Below, in pieces: positions 1 through 8,048 of a stretch of DNA of 64,000 nt; the stretch's first letter is position 1, and every line of letters starts with the position of its first letter. The position numbers and the translations under genes are program-made. The DNA lies in contig NZ_JAJCYB010000101.1 in NCBI RefSeq assembly GCF_029263155.1, positions 1 to 64,000 of the forward strand, given 5' to 3'. The notes beneath the pieces were generated by a model. The model saw only the letters and a program-made list of their open reading frames with translations, was not told the DNA's origin and did not search any database. The DNA is from Pseudonocardia sp. Lineage in GTDB: Bacteria > Actinomycetota > Actinomycetes > Mycobacteriales > Pseudonocardiaceae.

Positions 1-136
1 TCCCTCCGAAGAGGCTCTCGACGCCCCGCTCAGCCCGCCGGATCTCTCCGACGAACCGGGGCCTGCTACTGGGCGCTCCGGTACCTACCCAGGCGGGACT
101 CACACCCGCTGGCCTGATCCAGCTTTCAGGACGCAC
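1..136 (-). other. possible 5' end of a group II intron (partial)
   Basis: No protein gene is visible here. Read on the minus strand from 136 downwards, the segment starts with GTGCG, the consensus 5' boundary of group II introns (GUGYG). It continues with a structured GC-rich stretch containing GTGTGAGTCCCGC and GCCCAGTAGCAGG, which resembles domain I of bacterial group II introns by eye. The rest, including any reverse transcriptase, would lie left of the window. The identification is tentative: no intron-encoded protein is present to support it. Confidence 0.3.
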
Positions 137-278
137 CACCCCGGCAGCCTAGGCTCCTGTGTTCCGCGGCACGACCTGGTGCGTCACGCCGTGGATCGCA
201 GGGCGGCGGAGGAGGTACGGGGCGGGTGGATCTAGCCTCCGGCCCGGGCGCCACGGCGGCGCGCGGGAGGAGCACCAC

Positions 279-1004
279 GTGATCAACGTTTCCGCCACCG
301 GGTCGGTCGGCCTGGTCGAACTGGACCGGCCGGACCGGCGCAACGCGCTCGACGTCGCCCAGTGCCGGCGCATCGTCGACGCCGTGGAGGGCCTGCTGGC
401 CGGGGGAGCGCGCGCGATCGTCGTGACCGGGTCGGGCAGCAGCTTCTGCTCGGGTGCCGACTTCGGCGAGGTGTACACCGACGGCTTCCGCGACGCCCTG
501 CACGCCGCGCTGCGGGCCGTCACCGGGGCACCGGTGCCGGTCGTCGCGGCCGTGAACGGGCCCGCGATCGGCGCCGGAACGCAGCTCGCGATCGCCTGCG
601 ACCTGCGGGTCGCCGTCCCGGACGCGGTGTTCGGGGTGCCGACGGCGCGGATCGGCCTGGCGGTCGACCCGTGGACGGTGCGGCGGCTGGCCCGGCTCGC
701 AGGGGGTGGCACCGCGCGCGCGATCCTGCTGGCCTGCCAGCAGGTCGGTACCGACCTCGCCCACGCCCGGGGTCTGGTCGACCGGGTGGGCGACCGCGAC
801 GCCGCACTGGAGCTGGCGGCGGAGCTGGCCGGGCTCGCCCCCCTCACGCTGCGCTACAACAAGCTGGCGTTGGACCGCACCGACCTCGCCGACGACGACC
901 CCGCGCTGGTCGCGGCGTTCGAGGCGTGCTGGAGCAGCGAGGACCTGCACGAGGGCCGCCGGGCCCGCGAGGAGAAGCGCGCACCGGCCTTCGTGGGCCG
1001 CTGA
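279..1004 (+). CDS. enoyl-CoA hydratase/isomerase (crotonase) family protein
   Basis: A 241-aa crotonase-fold protein. The oxyanion-hole segments are visible: SGADF near residue 57 and GPAIGAGT near residue 95, as in acyl-CoA-binding hydratases and isomerases. I chose GTG at 279 because GGGAGG lies 8 nt upstream; the frame stays open to 159 but that part has low-complexity Arg/Gly content. The segment that normally carries the first catalytic Glu (FGxPE) reads FGVPTARIGL, and the usual second Glu region is DPW, so classical hydration of enoyl-CoA is doubtful. It may instead act on another acyl-CoA thioester. It stands alone, not in an obvious operon. Confidence 0.8.
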   Translation: MINVSATGSVGLVELDRPDRRNALDVAQCRRIVDAVEGLLAGGARAIVVTGSGSSFCSGADFGEVYTDGFRDALHAALRAVTGAPVPVVAAVNGPAIGAGTQLAIACDLRVAVPDAVFGVPTARIGLAVDPWTVRRLARLAGGGTARAILLACQQVGTDLAHARGLVDRVGDRDAALELAAELAGLAPLTLRYNKLALDRTDLADDDPALVAAFEACWSSEDLHEGRRAREEKRAPAFVGR

Positions 1005-1067
1005 GCGTCGCCCGCGGTGTCCGACGGGACACGAACCGTCACCTTCGTGGGCCGCGGTCGTTGAGCC

Positions 1068-1811
1068 GTGCAGTACCGAAGGGGGCCGAGGTTGGGACTA
1101 CACGCGCACGGGGTGCGCCGCGTCGCGCTGGGCGCGGTGCTGGCCTGCGTCGTCAGCCTGGTCGTCGTCGGGATCGGGACGGCCGACGTGCCGCGGGCCG
1201 TGCCGCCACGTGCGGTACCGGTGCTCCCGGTCGCGGCGGCGGAGCCCGGGCTGCCCGCTGCACCCACGACCACCCCTGTACCCACGACCACACCGGCATC
1301 CACGACGACCGCTCCCGCGGCGGTGCCGTCCGCGCGCACCGAACCGGTCCCCGCCCCGAGCACCGCTCCCGTGCGGGAACCGGTGCCGGCCGCCACGGCG
1401 GCGGCCGATCCCACCCGCGCGAGCATCCCGGTCCGCGCGACCGGACCGGCGGCGCTGGTCCCCGGCACGCCCTGCACGGTGACGGCCAAGGCGTGTGCCG
1501 ACCTCGCCGCCCGCACGGCCTGGCTGATCGAGGACGGGGTCGTGCGCCGGGGCCCGGTCGGCATCATGATCGGCGACGAGATCGACCCCACCCCCACCGG
1601 CACGTTCCGCGTGGAGTGGAAGGCCGAGGCCTGGACCAGCCGCGAGTACCTCACCCAGATGCCGTACTCGGTGTTCTTCGCCGAGGGGGGCATCGCGTTC
1701 CACGAGGGCAGCCAGGACTCGCCGTCGGCGGGTTGCATCAAGCTGGTCCGGTCCGACGCCATGGCCTGGTTCGAGTACCTGCAGGTCGGCGACGAGGTAC
1801 AGGTCCGCTAG
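1068..1811 (+). CDS. L,D-transpeptidase (YkuD family), exported
   Basis: A 247-aa protein with a short basic N-terminus, one hydrophobic segment (about residues 18-38, signal peptide or anchor), a Thr/Pro/Ala-rich linker to about residue 130, and a C-terminal catalytic domain. The YkuD signature is present as HEGSQDSPSAGCIKL, with the nucleophile Cys near residue 223. Family members form 3-3 peptidoglycan cross-links or attach ligands to the wall outside the membrane. The start is uncertain: GTG 1068 is given, but TTG 1092 is preceded by a purine-rich GGGGGCCGAGG stretch and keeps the same signal segment. It is followed 35 bp later by a BlaI-like regulator. Confidence 0.8.
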   Translation: MQYRRGPRLGLHAHGVRRVALGAVLACVVSLVVVGIGTADVPRAVPPRAVPVLPVAAAEPGLPAAPTTTPVPTTTPASTTTAPAAVPSARTEPVPAPSTAPVREPVPAATAAADPTRASIPVRATGPAALVPGTPCTVTAKACADLAARTAWLIEDGVVRRGPVGIMIGDEIDPTPTGTFRVEWKAEAWTSREYLTQMPYSVFFAEGGIAFHEGSQDSPSAGCIKLVRSDAMAWFEYLQVGDEVQVR

Positions 1812-1822
1812 TACCCTCGCGG

Positions 1823-1839
1823 TTCTACGGGGGGTAGAA
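1823..1839 (+). promoter_or_regulatory. palindromic operator overlapping the -10 of the BlaI-like gene
   Basis: A perfect inverted repeat TTCTAC-GGGGG-GTAGAA. Its right arm contains TAGAAT (1835-1840), a -10-like hexamer that ends 6 nt before the GTG start at 1847. BlaI/MecI repressors bind dyads with TAC/GTA half-sites, so this is the expected autoregulatory operator; a dimer bound here would cover the -10. The operator assignment is inferred. Confidence 0.65.
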
Positions 1840-1846
1840 TGGCGTC

Positions 1847-2188
1847 GTGCCGAGCCTGGGTGAGCTGGAACGTGCCGTGATGGAGACGTTGTGGGCGGCC
1901 GCGACGCCCCTCACCGCGCGCGACGTCCAGGACGCACTCGCCGCCCGTGACCTCGCCACCACCACGGTCCTCACCGTCCTGGGCCGCCTGGAGCGCAAGG
2001 GTCTGGTCACCCGCGAGCGCGAGGGCCGGGCGCACCGGTACCGCTCGGTCGCGAGCCGGGAGGACCACGTCGCCGAGCTGATGCGCGACGCGCTGGACGC
2101 AGCCCCCGATCGCGGTGCCGTCCTGGCCCGGTTCCTCGGCTCGATCCCGGCCGACGAGCGGGCCGCCCTGCGGGACCTGCTCGACTGA
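1847..2188 (+). CDS. BlaI/MecI/CopY family transcriptional repressor
   Basis: A 113-aa winged-helix repressor. The N-terminal half carries the family pattern LGELERAVMETLW, then a recognition-helix region ending LERKGLVTRE and a wing GRAHRYR; the C-terminal half is the dimerisation region. In the family, a membrane M56 peptidase partner triggers cleavage of the repressor on a cell-envelope signal, and such a peptidase follows 54 bp downstream. The GTG start at 1847 coincides with the predicted transcription start (-10 TAGAAT at 1835-1840), so the mRNA is probably leaderless. The neighbouring L,D-transpeptidase fits a cell-wall role, but the true inducer is unknown. Confidence 0.88.
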   Translation: MPSLGELERAVMETLWAAATPLTARDVQDALAARDLATTTVLTVLGRLERKGLVTREREGRAHRYRSVASREDHVAELMRDALDAAPDRGAVLARFLGSIPADERAALRDLLD

Positions 2189-2242
2189 CTGAGGGGCGAC
2201 CCCCGGCGCGCCGGACCGCCGCCGCCCCGGGAGGATCGACCG

Positions 2243-3136
2243 GTGATGGAGTGGACGGCGCTCGGGCTGCTGCTGCTCGGCGTCGTGCTCGCCGAGCCGG
2301 TCAGCCGGGCGCTGGCCGGCGCGCACTGGCCGGCGCGTGACCCGGTCGGGGCGCTGCTCGCGTGGCAGGCGGTCGGCCTGGCCGGGGGTCTCGCCCTGCT
2401 GGGAGCCGGGATCGTGTACGGGCTCGCGCCGCTCGGGCCGTCGCTGCCCGCCGCCCTGCGCGCACTGGACGCCGCGTCCCCGGCCCGGCTGGGCCCCACC
2501 CACGTCGCGGCGCTGGTCGCCGCGCTGCTGCTGGCGTTGCGGCTGGTCGGGGTGCTCGTCGCGGTCACCGTGCGCACCCAGCGGGCCCGGCGCCGCCATC
2601 GCGACCTGCTCGACGTCCTCGGCACGCCCTGGCCCGCGGCGCCCGGCGCCCGCGTGCTCGACCACCCGGTCCCGGTCGCCTACTGCCTGCCCGGACTCCG
2701 CTCGCGGCTGGTGCTCTCCGTGGGCGTGCTGGACGCGCTGGACCCGGCCGGCGTCCGCGCCGTGCTCGCCCACGAGCGGGCGCACCTGCGGGAACGCCAC
2801 GACCTCGTGGTCCTGCCCTTCGTCGCGTGGGGGGCGACGGCGCCGTTCGTCCGCGGGATGGTGTGCGCGCAGATCGCCGTGGCCGCGCTGATCGAGATGC
2901 GGGCCGACGACGTCGCCGCGTCCCGGTGCCGGTCGAGCGAGCTGGTGGGGGCGCTGCGGACCATGGGCGGCGCCGCGCCCGCCGCCGCGCTGAGCTCGTT
3001 CACCACGGCCCTGGACCGCAGGCTCTCCCGGATCACCGACCCGCCGCCCCCGCTGCCGCGCGCCGTGCGGGTGCTGGTCCGGGCCGCCGCGGTGGCGCTG
3101 GTGGCCGCGCCGACCGCGTCGCTGCTGCTGGCCTGA
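2243..3136 (+). CDS. M56 family (BlaR1-like) membrane metallopeptidase
   Basis: A 297-aa integral membrane protein with hydrophobic segments near residues 5-20, 35-60 and 85-110 and a final one at the C-terminus. The zinc-protease motif HERAH occurs in the stretch VLAHERAHLRERHD, followed by the E-x-x-A-D element EMRADDVAA. There is no extracellular penicillin-binding sensor domain, so it is the short form common in actinobacteria. GGGAGG at 2229-2234 supports GTG 2243; ATG 2246 is an alternative. It pairs with the BlaI-like repressor upstream and probably inactivates it by proteolysis, an inference from family knowledge. Confidence 0.85.
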   Translation: MMEWTALGLLLLGVVLAEPVSRALAGAHWPARDPVGALLAWQAVGLAGGLALLGAGIVYGLAPLGPSLPAALRALDAASPARLGPTHVAALVAALLLALRLVGVLVAVTVRTQRARRRHRDLLDVLGTPWPAAPGARVLDHPVPVAYCLPGLRSRLVLSVGVLDALDPAGVRAVLAHERAHLRERHDLVVLPFVAWGATAPFVRGMVCAQIAVAALIEMRADDVAASRCRSSELVGALRTMGGAAPAAALSSFTTALDRRLSRITDPPPPLPRAVRVLVRAAAVALVAAPTASLLLA

Positions 3137-3295
3137 GACAGCGCAGTCGCGGCGTACCCGGGCCGGGGCGGTTCCGCGCGCCGAACCGGGTCCCGCGCGC
3201 CGCCGACCGCGCGCGAGAACCGGATCGGCGCGCGGGTCCGACCGGAGGGATGTGCGCCGCGCGCCGCGCGGCGGCTCCGGGCGTAGCGTGGAGGT
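3137..3295. other. intergenic region with promoter for the MoxR gene
   Basis: A gap of 159 bp with runs of CGCGCG and no credible ORF. The only element I can support is TAGCGT at 3284-3289, a TANNNT -10 hexamer 6 nt before the GTG start of the next gene. Confidence 0.4.
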
Positions 3296-4696
3296 GTGCC
3301 TCACGACGTTCCCCGCGCCGACCTTCCCCGCACCCTGGGCGCGCTGCGTGCCTCCGGCCACGAGCTGCGTGGCGTCAAGGACGAGATCCGACAGAACCTG
3401 GTCGCGGCCCTGCGGGCGGGCCGCGACCCGTGGCCCGGCATCGTCGGATTCGAGTCGACGGTCCTCCCGCAGCTGGAGCGGGCCCTGATCGCCGGGCACG
3501 ACGTCGTGCTGCTCGGCGAGCGCGGGCAGGGCAAGACCCGCCTGCTGCGGGCGCTGACCGGTCTGCTCGACGAGTGGACCCCCGTCATCGACGGCGCCGA
3601 GCTCGGCGAGCACCCCTACGATCCGATCACGCCCGCCTCGCAGCGCCGCGCGGCCGAGCTCGGCGACGAGCTGCCCGTCGCGTGGCGACACCGCGACGAG
3701 CGCTACACCGAGAAGCTCGCCACGCCGGACACCGCGGTGGCCGACCTGATCGGCGACATCGACCCGGTCAAGGTGTCCGAGGGCCGCTCGCTCGGCGACC
3801 CCGAGACGATCCACTACGGGCTGGTCCCGCGCGCCCACCGCGGCGTGGTGGCGATCAACGAGCTGCCCGACCTCGCCGAGCGCATCCAGGTGTCGCTGCT
3901 CAACGTGATGGAGGAGCGCGACATCCAGGTCCGGGGCTACACGCTGCGGCTGCCGCTGGACGTGCTGCTCGTTGCGTCGGCCAACCCGGAGGACTACACC
4001 AACCGCGGCCGGATCATCACCCCGCTCAAGGACCGCTTCGGCGCCGAGGTCCGCACGCACTACCCGCTGGAGCTGGCCGACGAGATCGCGCTGGTGGAGC
4101 AGGAGGCCGTGCTCGTCGCCGACCTCCCCCGGCACCTGCTGGAGATCATCGCCCGGTTCACCCGGGCCCTGCGCGAGTCGACCGCCGTCGACCAGGGGTC
4201 CGGGGTGTCCGCGCGGTTCGCGGTGGCCGCCGCGGAGACCGTGGCCGCCGCCGCGCTACGCCGCGCCGCGCTCACCGGGGAGGCCAACGCCGTCGCCCGG
4301 CCGGTCGACCTGGAGTCGGTGCCTGCCGTCCTGCGCGGGAAGCTGGAGTTCGCCTCCGGCGAGGAGGGCCGCGAGGCCGAGCACATGGAGCACCTGCTGC
4401 GTCGGGCCACCGCCGACACCGCCCGGGCCCGGCTGCGCGGCATCGACCTCGACCCGCTCGCCGAGGCCGTCTCCGGATCTCCGGTCCGGACGGGGGAGCG
4501 GGTGCCCGCGGCCGAGGTGGTGGCCGCGCTGCCGGGCGTCGAGGTGCTCACCGAGATCGCGAGGCGGCTCGACGCGTCGGGCACCGAGGAGCCCGGGCCG
4601 ATGGCCAGCGCCGCGGAGCTGGCGCTGGAGCTGCTGTTCCTCACCCGCCGGCTGGCCAAGGACACCGCCGACGACGACAGCGTCAGCTACGGCTGA
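3296..4696 (+). CDS. MoxR-type AAA+ ATPase (magnesium chelatase I-like)
   Basis: A 466-aa AAA+ protein. Walker A is GERGQGKT at about residues 74-81; sensor 1 is the ASANPEDYTNRGR region near residue 226. The Walker B region reads GVVAINELPD, with Asn-Glu where Asp-Glu is usual, as in some MoxR/ChlI-like proteins. The C-terminal lid is Ala/Glu-rich. MoxR ATPases work with VWA-domain partners as chaperones or in metal insertion, and a VWA protein follows 141 bp later. GTG 3296 lies 6 nt after TAGCGT, so a leaderless start is likely. The client protein is unknown. Confidence 0.85.
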   Translation: MPHDVPRADLPRTLGALRASGHELRGVKDEIRQNLVAALRAGRDPWPGIVGFESTVLPQLERALIAGHDVVLLGERGQGKTRLLRALTGLLDEWTPVIDGAELGEHPYDPITPASQRRAAELGDELPVAWRHRDERYTEKLATPDTAVADLIGDIDPVKVSEGRSLGDPETIHYGLVPRAHRGVVAINELPDLAERIQVSLLNVMEERDIQVRGYTLRLPLDVLLVASANPEDYTNRGRIITPLKDRFGAEVRTHYPLELADEIALVEQEAVLVADLPRHLLEIIARFTRALRESTAVDQGSGVSARFAVAAAETVAAAALRRAALTGEANAVARPVDLESVPAVLRGKLEFASGEEGREAEHMEHLLRRATADTARARLRGIDLDPLAEAVSGSPVRTGERVPAAEVVAALPGVEVLTEIARRLDASGTEEPGPMASAAELALELLFLTRRLAKDTADDDSVSYG

Positions 4697-4837
4697 GCGT
4701 CGCGAGCGGGTGCTCACCGTGAGCCGCGCACCTGCCGGCCGGTCGCGCACCGCGGGCCGTACGCGGGTGGCGGGACGGTGCGCAGCTCGTCGCCGAGCCC
4801 TCCGCGCGATCGGCCGCGCCGACGTACCGTGGATTCC

Positions 4838-6784
4838 GTGATGCGACGCCGACCCGGATACTCCTACGGTCCCTACACCGACGGTCCCGACCCGCTCGCC
4901 CCACCGTTCGACCTGCGGGCCGCGATGGACGAGATCGGCCGGGACGTGATGGAGGGTTCGTCCCCCCGTACCGCGCTGCAGGAGCTGCTGCGCCGCGGGA
5001 CGGAGAACCGCAGGGGGCTCGACGAGCTGACCCGTGAGATCTGGCAGCGCCGCAGCCGGCTGCAGCGGGAGAACCGGCTCGACGGCACGCTGCAGCAGGT
5101 CCGCGAGCTGCTGCAACGTGCCCTCGACGCCGAGCGCGACTCGCTGGGCCGCCAGGACACCGACGACGCCCGCTTCCGGGAGATGCAGCTCGACGCGCTG
5201 CCGTCGGACACGGGCGGCGCCGTTCGCGAGCTGAACTCCTACGACTGGCAGTCCGCCGATGCCCGCGAGGCGTACGAGGAGATCCGCGACCTGCTGGGCC
5301 GGGAGATGCTCGACCAGCGCTTCGCCGGGATGAAGCAGGCGATGCAGAACGCGACGCCGCAGGACGTCGAGGCCATCCGGGAGATGCTCGACGCCCTCAA
5401 CGCGCTGCTGGCGAACCACGCCGCCGGGCAGGACACCACCGAGCAGTTCTCCGAGTTCATGGCGCAGCACGGCGAGCACTTCCCGGAGAACCCGCAGACC
5501 ACCGAGGAGCTGATCGACCTCCTCGCCCAGCGCGCCGCGGCGGCCCAGCGGATGCTGAACTCGATGTCGGCCGAGCAGCGCGCCGAGCTGATGGAGCTGG
5601 CGCAGCAGGCGTTCGGCGACCCGGGCCTGGCGCAGGCACTCGCACAGCTCGACGCCCAGCTGCAGGGACTGCGCCCCGGCGAGGACTGGGACGGGCGAGG
5701 CCGCTTCCGCGGCGAGAACCCGATGGGGATGGGCGAGGCCACCCGCGCCATGGAGGAGCTGGGGAAGCTCGACGCGCTGGCCGAGCAGCTCTCGCAGAGC
5801 TACCCCGGCGCGCGGCTGGAGGACATCGACCTCGACGCGGTCGAAAAGCACCTGGGCGACCAGGCCCGCGTCGACGCCCGCGCGCTGGCGGACCTGGAGC
5901 GGGAGCTGCAGCGCCAGGGCCTGTTCTCCCGGGCCGCCGACGGGTCGTTGCAGCTGTCCCCGAAGGCGCTGCGCCGGCTGGGGGAGTCCGCGTTGCGCGA
6001 GGTCGTCGACCGGATCGGGGCCCGGCGCGGCGAGCGCGAGACCGACCGCTCGGGCGCGGCGGGGGAGGCCACCGGCGCCACCCGGCCGTGGGCGTTCGGC
6101 GACACCGAGGCCTGGAACGTGCCGAAGACGCTGCTCAACGCCGAGCTGCGCCGCGCGGGCGGGGACCGGCGCGCGCTCGACGTCACCGACGTGGAGATCG
6201 TGGAGACCGAGCAGAGGACCCGCGCCTGCGTGGCGCTGTGCGTCGACACGTCGTGGTCGATGGTGCAGGACGGGCGCTGGGTACCGATGAAGCGCACCGC
6301 GCTCGCGCTGCACCAGCTGATCTCCACCCGCTTCCGCGGCGACGACCTGAAGCTGATCACGTTCGGCCGCCACGCCCGGTCGGTGGAGCTGGGCGAGCTG
6401 GTCGGCCTGGACGGCGCCTACGAGCAGGGCACCAACCTGCACCACGCGATGGTCCTGGCCGGGCGGCACCTGCGCCGCAACCCCGACGCCCAGCCCGTCG
6501 TGCTCGTCGTCACCGACGGGGAGCCGACGGCGCACCTGGAACCCGACGGCTACGCCGCCTTCGACTACCCCACCAGCCCCGCGACCCTGCGCGCCACGAT
6601 CGCCGAGGTCGACCGGGTCACCGGGCTGCGGGCGTCGTTCACGTTCTTCGTGCTCGGCGACGACCCGCGGCTCGCGGCGTTCATGGACGGCGTCGCCAGG
6701 CGCTGCGGCGGGCGGGTCGTCGCCCCCACCCTCGACGGGCTCGGCGCGGAGGTGGTGGCGGACTACCTCCGCACCCGCCGTTGA
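4838..6784 (+). CDS. VWA domain-containing protein, MoxR partner
   Basis: A 648-aa soluble protein. Residues 1-460 are helical and Glu/Gln/Arg-rich with no recognised domain. The C-terminal von Willebrand A domain has the metal-binding MIDAS motif DTSWS near residue 469, a later conserved Thr region (GTNLHHA) and TDGEPT near residue 559. It is the typical partner of the upstream MoxR ATPase; together they probably remodel or insert a cofactor into a client. GTG 4838 is 7 nt after TACCGT (4825-4830); ATG 4841 is next in frame. The frame is open to 4778 but that part is Arg/Ser low complexity. Confidence 0.85.
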   Translation: MMRRRPGYSYGPYTDGPDPLAPPFDLRAAMDEIGRDVMEGSSPRTALQELLRRGTENRRGLDELTREIWQRRSRLQRENRLDGTLQQVRELLQRALDAERDSLGRQDTDDARFREMQLDALPSDTGGAVRELNSYDWQSADAREAYEEIRDLLGREMLDQRFAGMKQAMQNATPQDVEAIREMLDALNALLANHAAGQDTTEQFSEFMAQHGEHFPENPQTTEELIDLLAQRAAAAQRMLNSMSAEQRAELMELAQQAFGDPGLAQALAQLDAQLQGLRPGEDWDGRGRFRGENPMGMGEATRAMEELGKLDALAEQLSQSYPGARLEDIDLDAVEKHLGDQARVDARALADLERELQRQGLFSRAADGSLQLSPKALRRLGESALREVVDRIGARRGERETDRSGAAGEATGATRPWAFGDTEAWNVPKTLLNAELRRAGGDRRALDVTDVEIVETEQRTRACVALCVDTSWSMVQDGRWVPMKRTALALHQLISTRFRGDDLKLITFGRHARSVELGELVGLDGAYEQGTNLHHAMVLAGRHLRRNPDAQPVVLVVTDGEPTAHLEPDGYAAFDYPTSPATLRATIAEVDRVTGLRASFTFFVLGDDPRLAAFMDGVARRCGGRVVAPTLDGLGAEVVADYLRTRR

Positions 6785-6858
6785 GGCGCGGGGCACGGTC
6801 AGGTCGTCGCCCCAAGGTGGGTACGTCGGCACGTGGTACCGGCGGCGTCCGGGGACGG

Positions 6859-7344
6859 CTACTCGAGCAGCAACAGCATGGTGAGCGATCCATCGACAGT
6901 GCCGACCTGCCGGAAGCCGGACCGCTCGTAGAGGCGCCGCGCATGGTTGTCCGGCTCCACGCTCAGGCTCAGGGTGCCCAGGGCGTGCTCGCGGGCAGAA
7001 GCGATCAGCGCGGCGAGCAGCCGAGTGCCGACTCCTCGTCCCCGTGACGACTGCACGACCCCCATGGACAGCTCAGGCGTCGCCGAGTCCACGAAGCCGT
7101 AGCCGGGGTCGCTCTCCGGCAGGAACCGGAGCCAGGCGGCCCCCACCGGCCGTCCGTCCTCGGCGACGACGCCGAGGTCGCCGGGCTGTGGCCAGCCCGC
7201 GACGTAGTGCGCGAGCTCCGGTCGATCGAGGACGTCTCGGACGCTTCCGGATGGTTCGTCGGGTCGCCAGAAGACCGCCGCGACGAGCATCTCCGCGATG
7301 AAGCCCGCGTCCGTGGGCGCAGCAGGTCGAAGCTCGATCGGCAC
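6859..7344 (-). CDS. GNAT family N-acetyltransferase
   Basis: A 161-aa single GNAT domain. The acetyl-CoA pyrophosphate-binding loop is SSRGRGVGTRLL (Q/R-x-x-G-x-G pattern), followed by the usual EPDNHARRLYERSGF segment, in which Asn and the Tyr of the C-terminal motif are kept. The GTG start at 7344 lies 7 nt downstream of a minus-strand TACCGT (7352-7357), so the transcript is probably leaderless. The substrate cannot be told from sequence. It converges with the VWA gene. Confidence 0.85.
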   Translation of the reverse strand: MPIELRPAAPTDAGFIAEMLVAAVFWRPDEPSGSVRDVLDRPELAHYVAGWPQPGDLGVVAEDGRPVGAAWLRFLPESDPGYGFVDSATPELSMGVVQSSRGRGVGTRLLAALIASAREHALGTLSLSVEPDNHARRLYERSGFRQVGTVDGSLTMLLLLE

Positions 7345-7519
7345 AGGGGGGACGGTAGGTTACCGCCCCGGCCGATCGGCGATCCCGCACGGGACGGTCT
7401 CGGCCCATCGGTCATGGGCTCCGGCACGTTCACCCTGGCGCCGTGCGAGGGCGGCCGCACCCATCCGCCCTGGTGGAGGTGTTCGGCGGCGCGCTGTTCG
7501 GTGTCCGGCCAGCCCAGCC

Positions 7520-7620
7520 CAGCGACGCTGAAGGCCACGGTGACCGACATCGACCGCCTGGCGGTACCCGTGCACCAGCACGTTGCGGAGCACGACGACG
7601 CTGCGGAGCTCCGGCACGCG
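7520..7620 (-). pseudogene. HEPN (HepT/DUF86-like) toxin remnant
   Basis: Directly after the nucleotidyltransferase stop, the minus strand encodes a short piece reading VPELRSVVVLRNVLVHGY (motif at 7564-7587) and then loses similarity. RNxxxHxY is the catalytic RNase signature of HepT-type HEPN toxins and lies near their C-terminus. The N-terminal two thirds of the toxin are missing and there is no start codon or RBS, so this looks like a deletion remnant of an MntA-HepT pair. The rest of the gap (7345-7519) holds nothing I recognise. Recognition rests on one motif. Confidence 0.45.
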
Positions 7621-7627
7621 CGCGGGG

Positions 7628-7939
7628 TCACGCCGCGAAGAACGGCTCACGGGTCCCCATCACGTGCGATCGGACGTACGGGTTGCGGATCGCGGTCGCG
7701 ACGACGACGTCGACCGGGCGTCCGAGGATGGCCTCCAGCCCCCACTTGAGCGCCAAGTAGGTGTCGGGGGAGCCGGGGGCCGAGGTGTCGAAGTCGACGA
7801 GCACGTCCACGTCGCTGTGCTCGGAGTCGAAGTCGTCGGTGACCGCGGAGCCGAAGACATCCAGCCTGCGGATGCCCAGCTCGCGGCACAGCGCCTCGAT
7901 GTCGCGGCGCTTCGCGGCCACCAGGGGATGCACCGTCAC
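7628..7939 (-). CDS. MNT-type nucleotidyltransferase domain protein (MntA-like)
   Basis: A 103-aa minimal nucleotidyltransferase. The signature GSAVTDD followed by SDVDVLVDF (GS-x-D-x-D) and a later Asp in RPVDVVV make up the catalytic triad. In MntA-HepT systems such proteins AMPylate and silence a HEPN RNase, and a HEPN scrap lies immediately downstream, suggesting that this antitoxin outlived its toxin. The frame is open far upstream, but the start is placed at GTG 7939 because minus-strand TATGCT (7946-7951) ends 6 nt before it and the domain begins there. Confidence 0.8.
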   Translation of the reverse strand: MTVHPLVAAKRRDIEALCRELGIRRLDVFGSAVTDDFDSEHSDVDVLVDFDTSAPGSPDTYLALKWGLEAILGRPVDVVVATAIRNPYVRSHVMGTREPFFAA

Positions 7940-8048
7940 GGCGCAAGCATAGGGGTGACCGAGCCGGTCAGGGCGTCGCGAACCGGGAGGAGCGGACTCG
8001 CTGCTCCGGAGCAGCCGGGGCACCGTGGTCCGTCCTATTCTCGGATCC

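Noticed and set aside
1808..4135. 775-codon minus-strand frame over the BlaI, M56 and MoxR genes
   Set aside because: Composition rich in Arg, Gly, Gln and His without motifs, while the plus strand carries three clear families.
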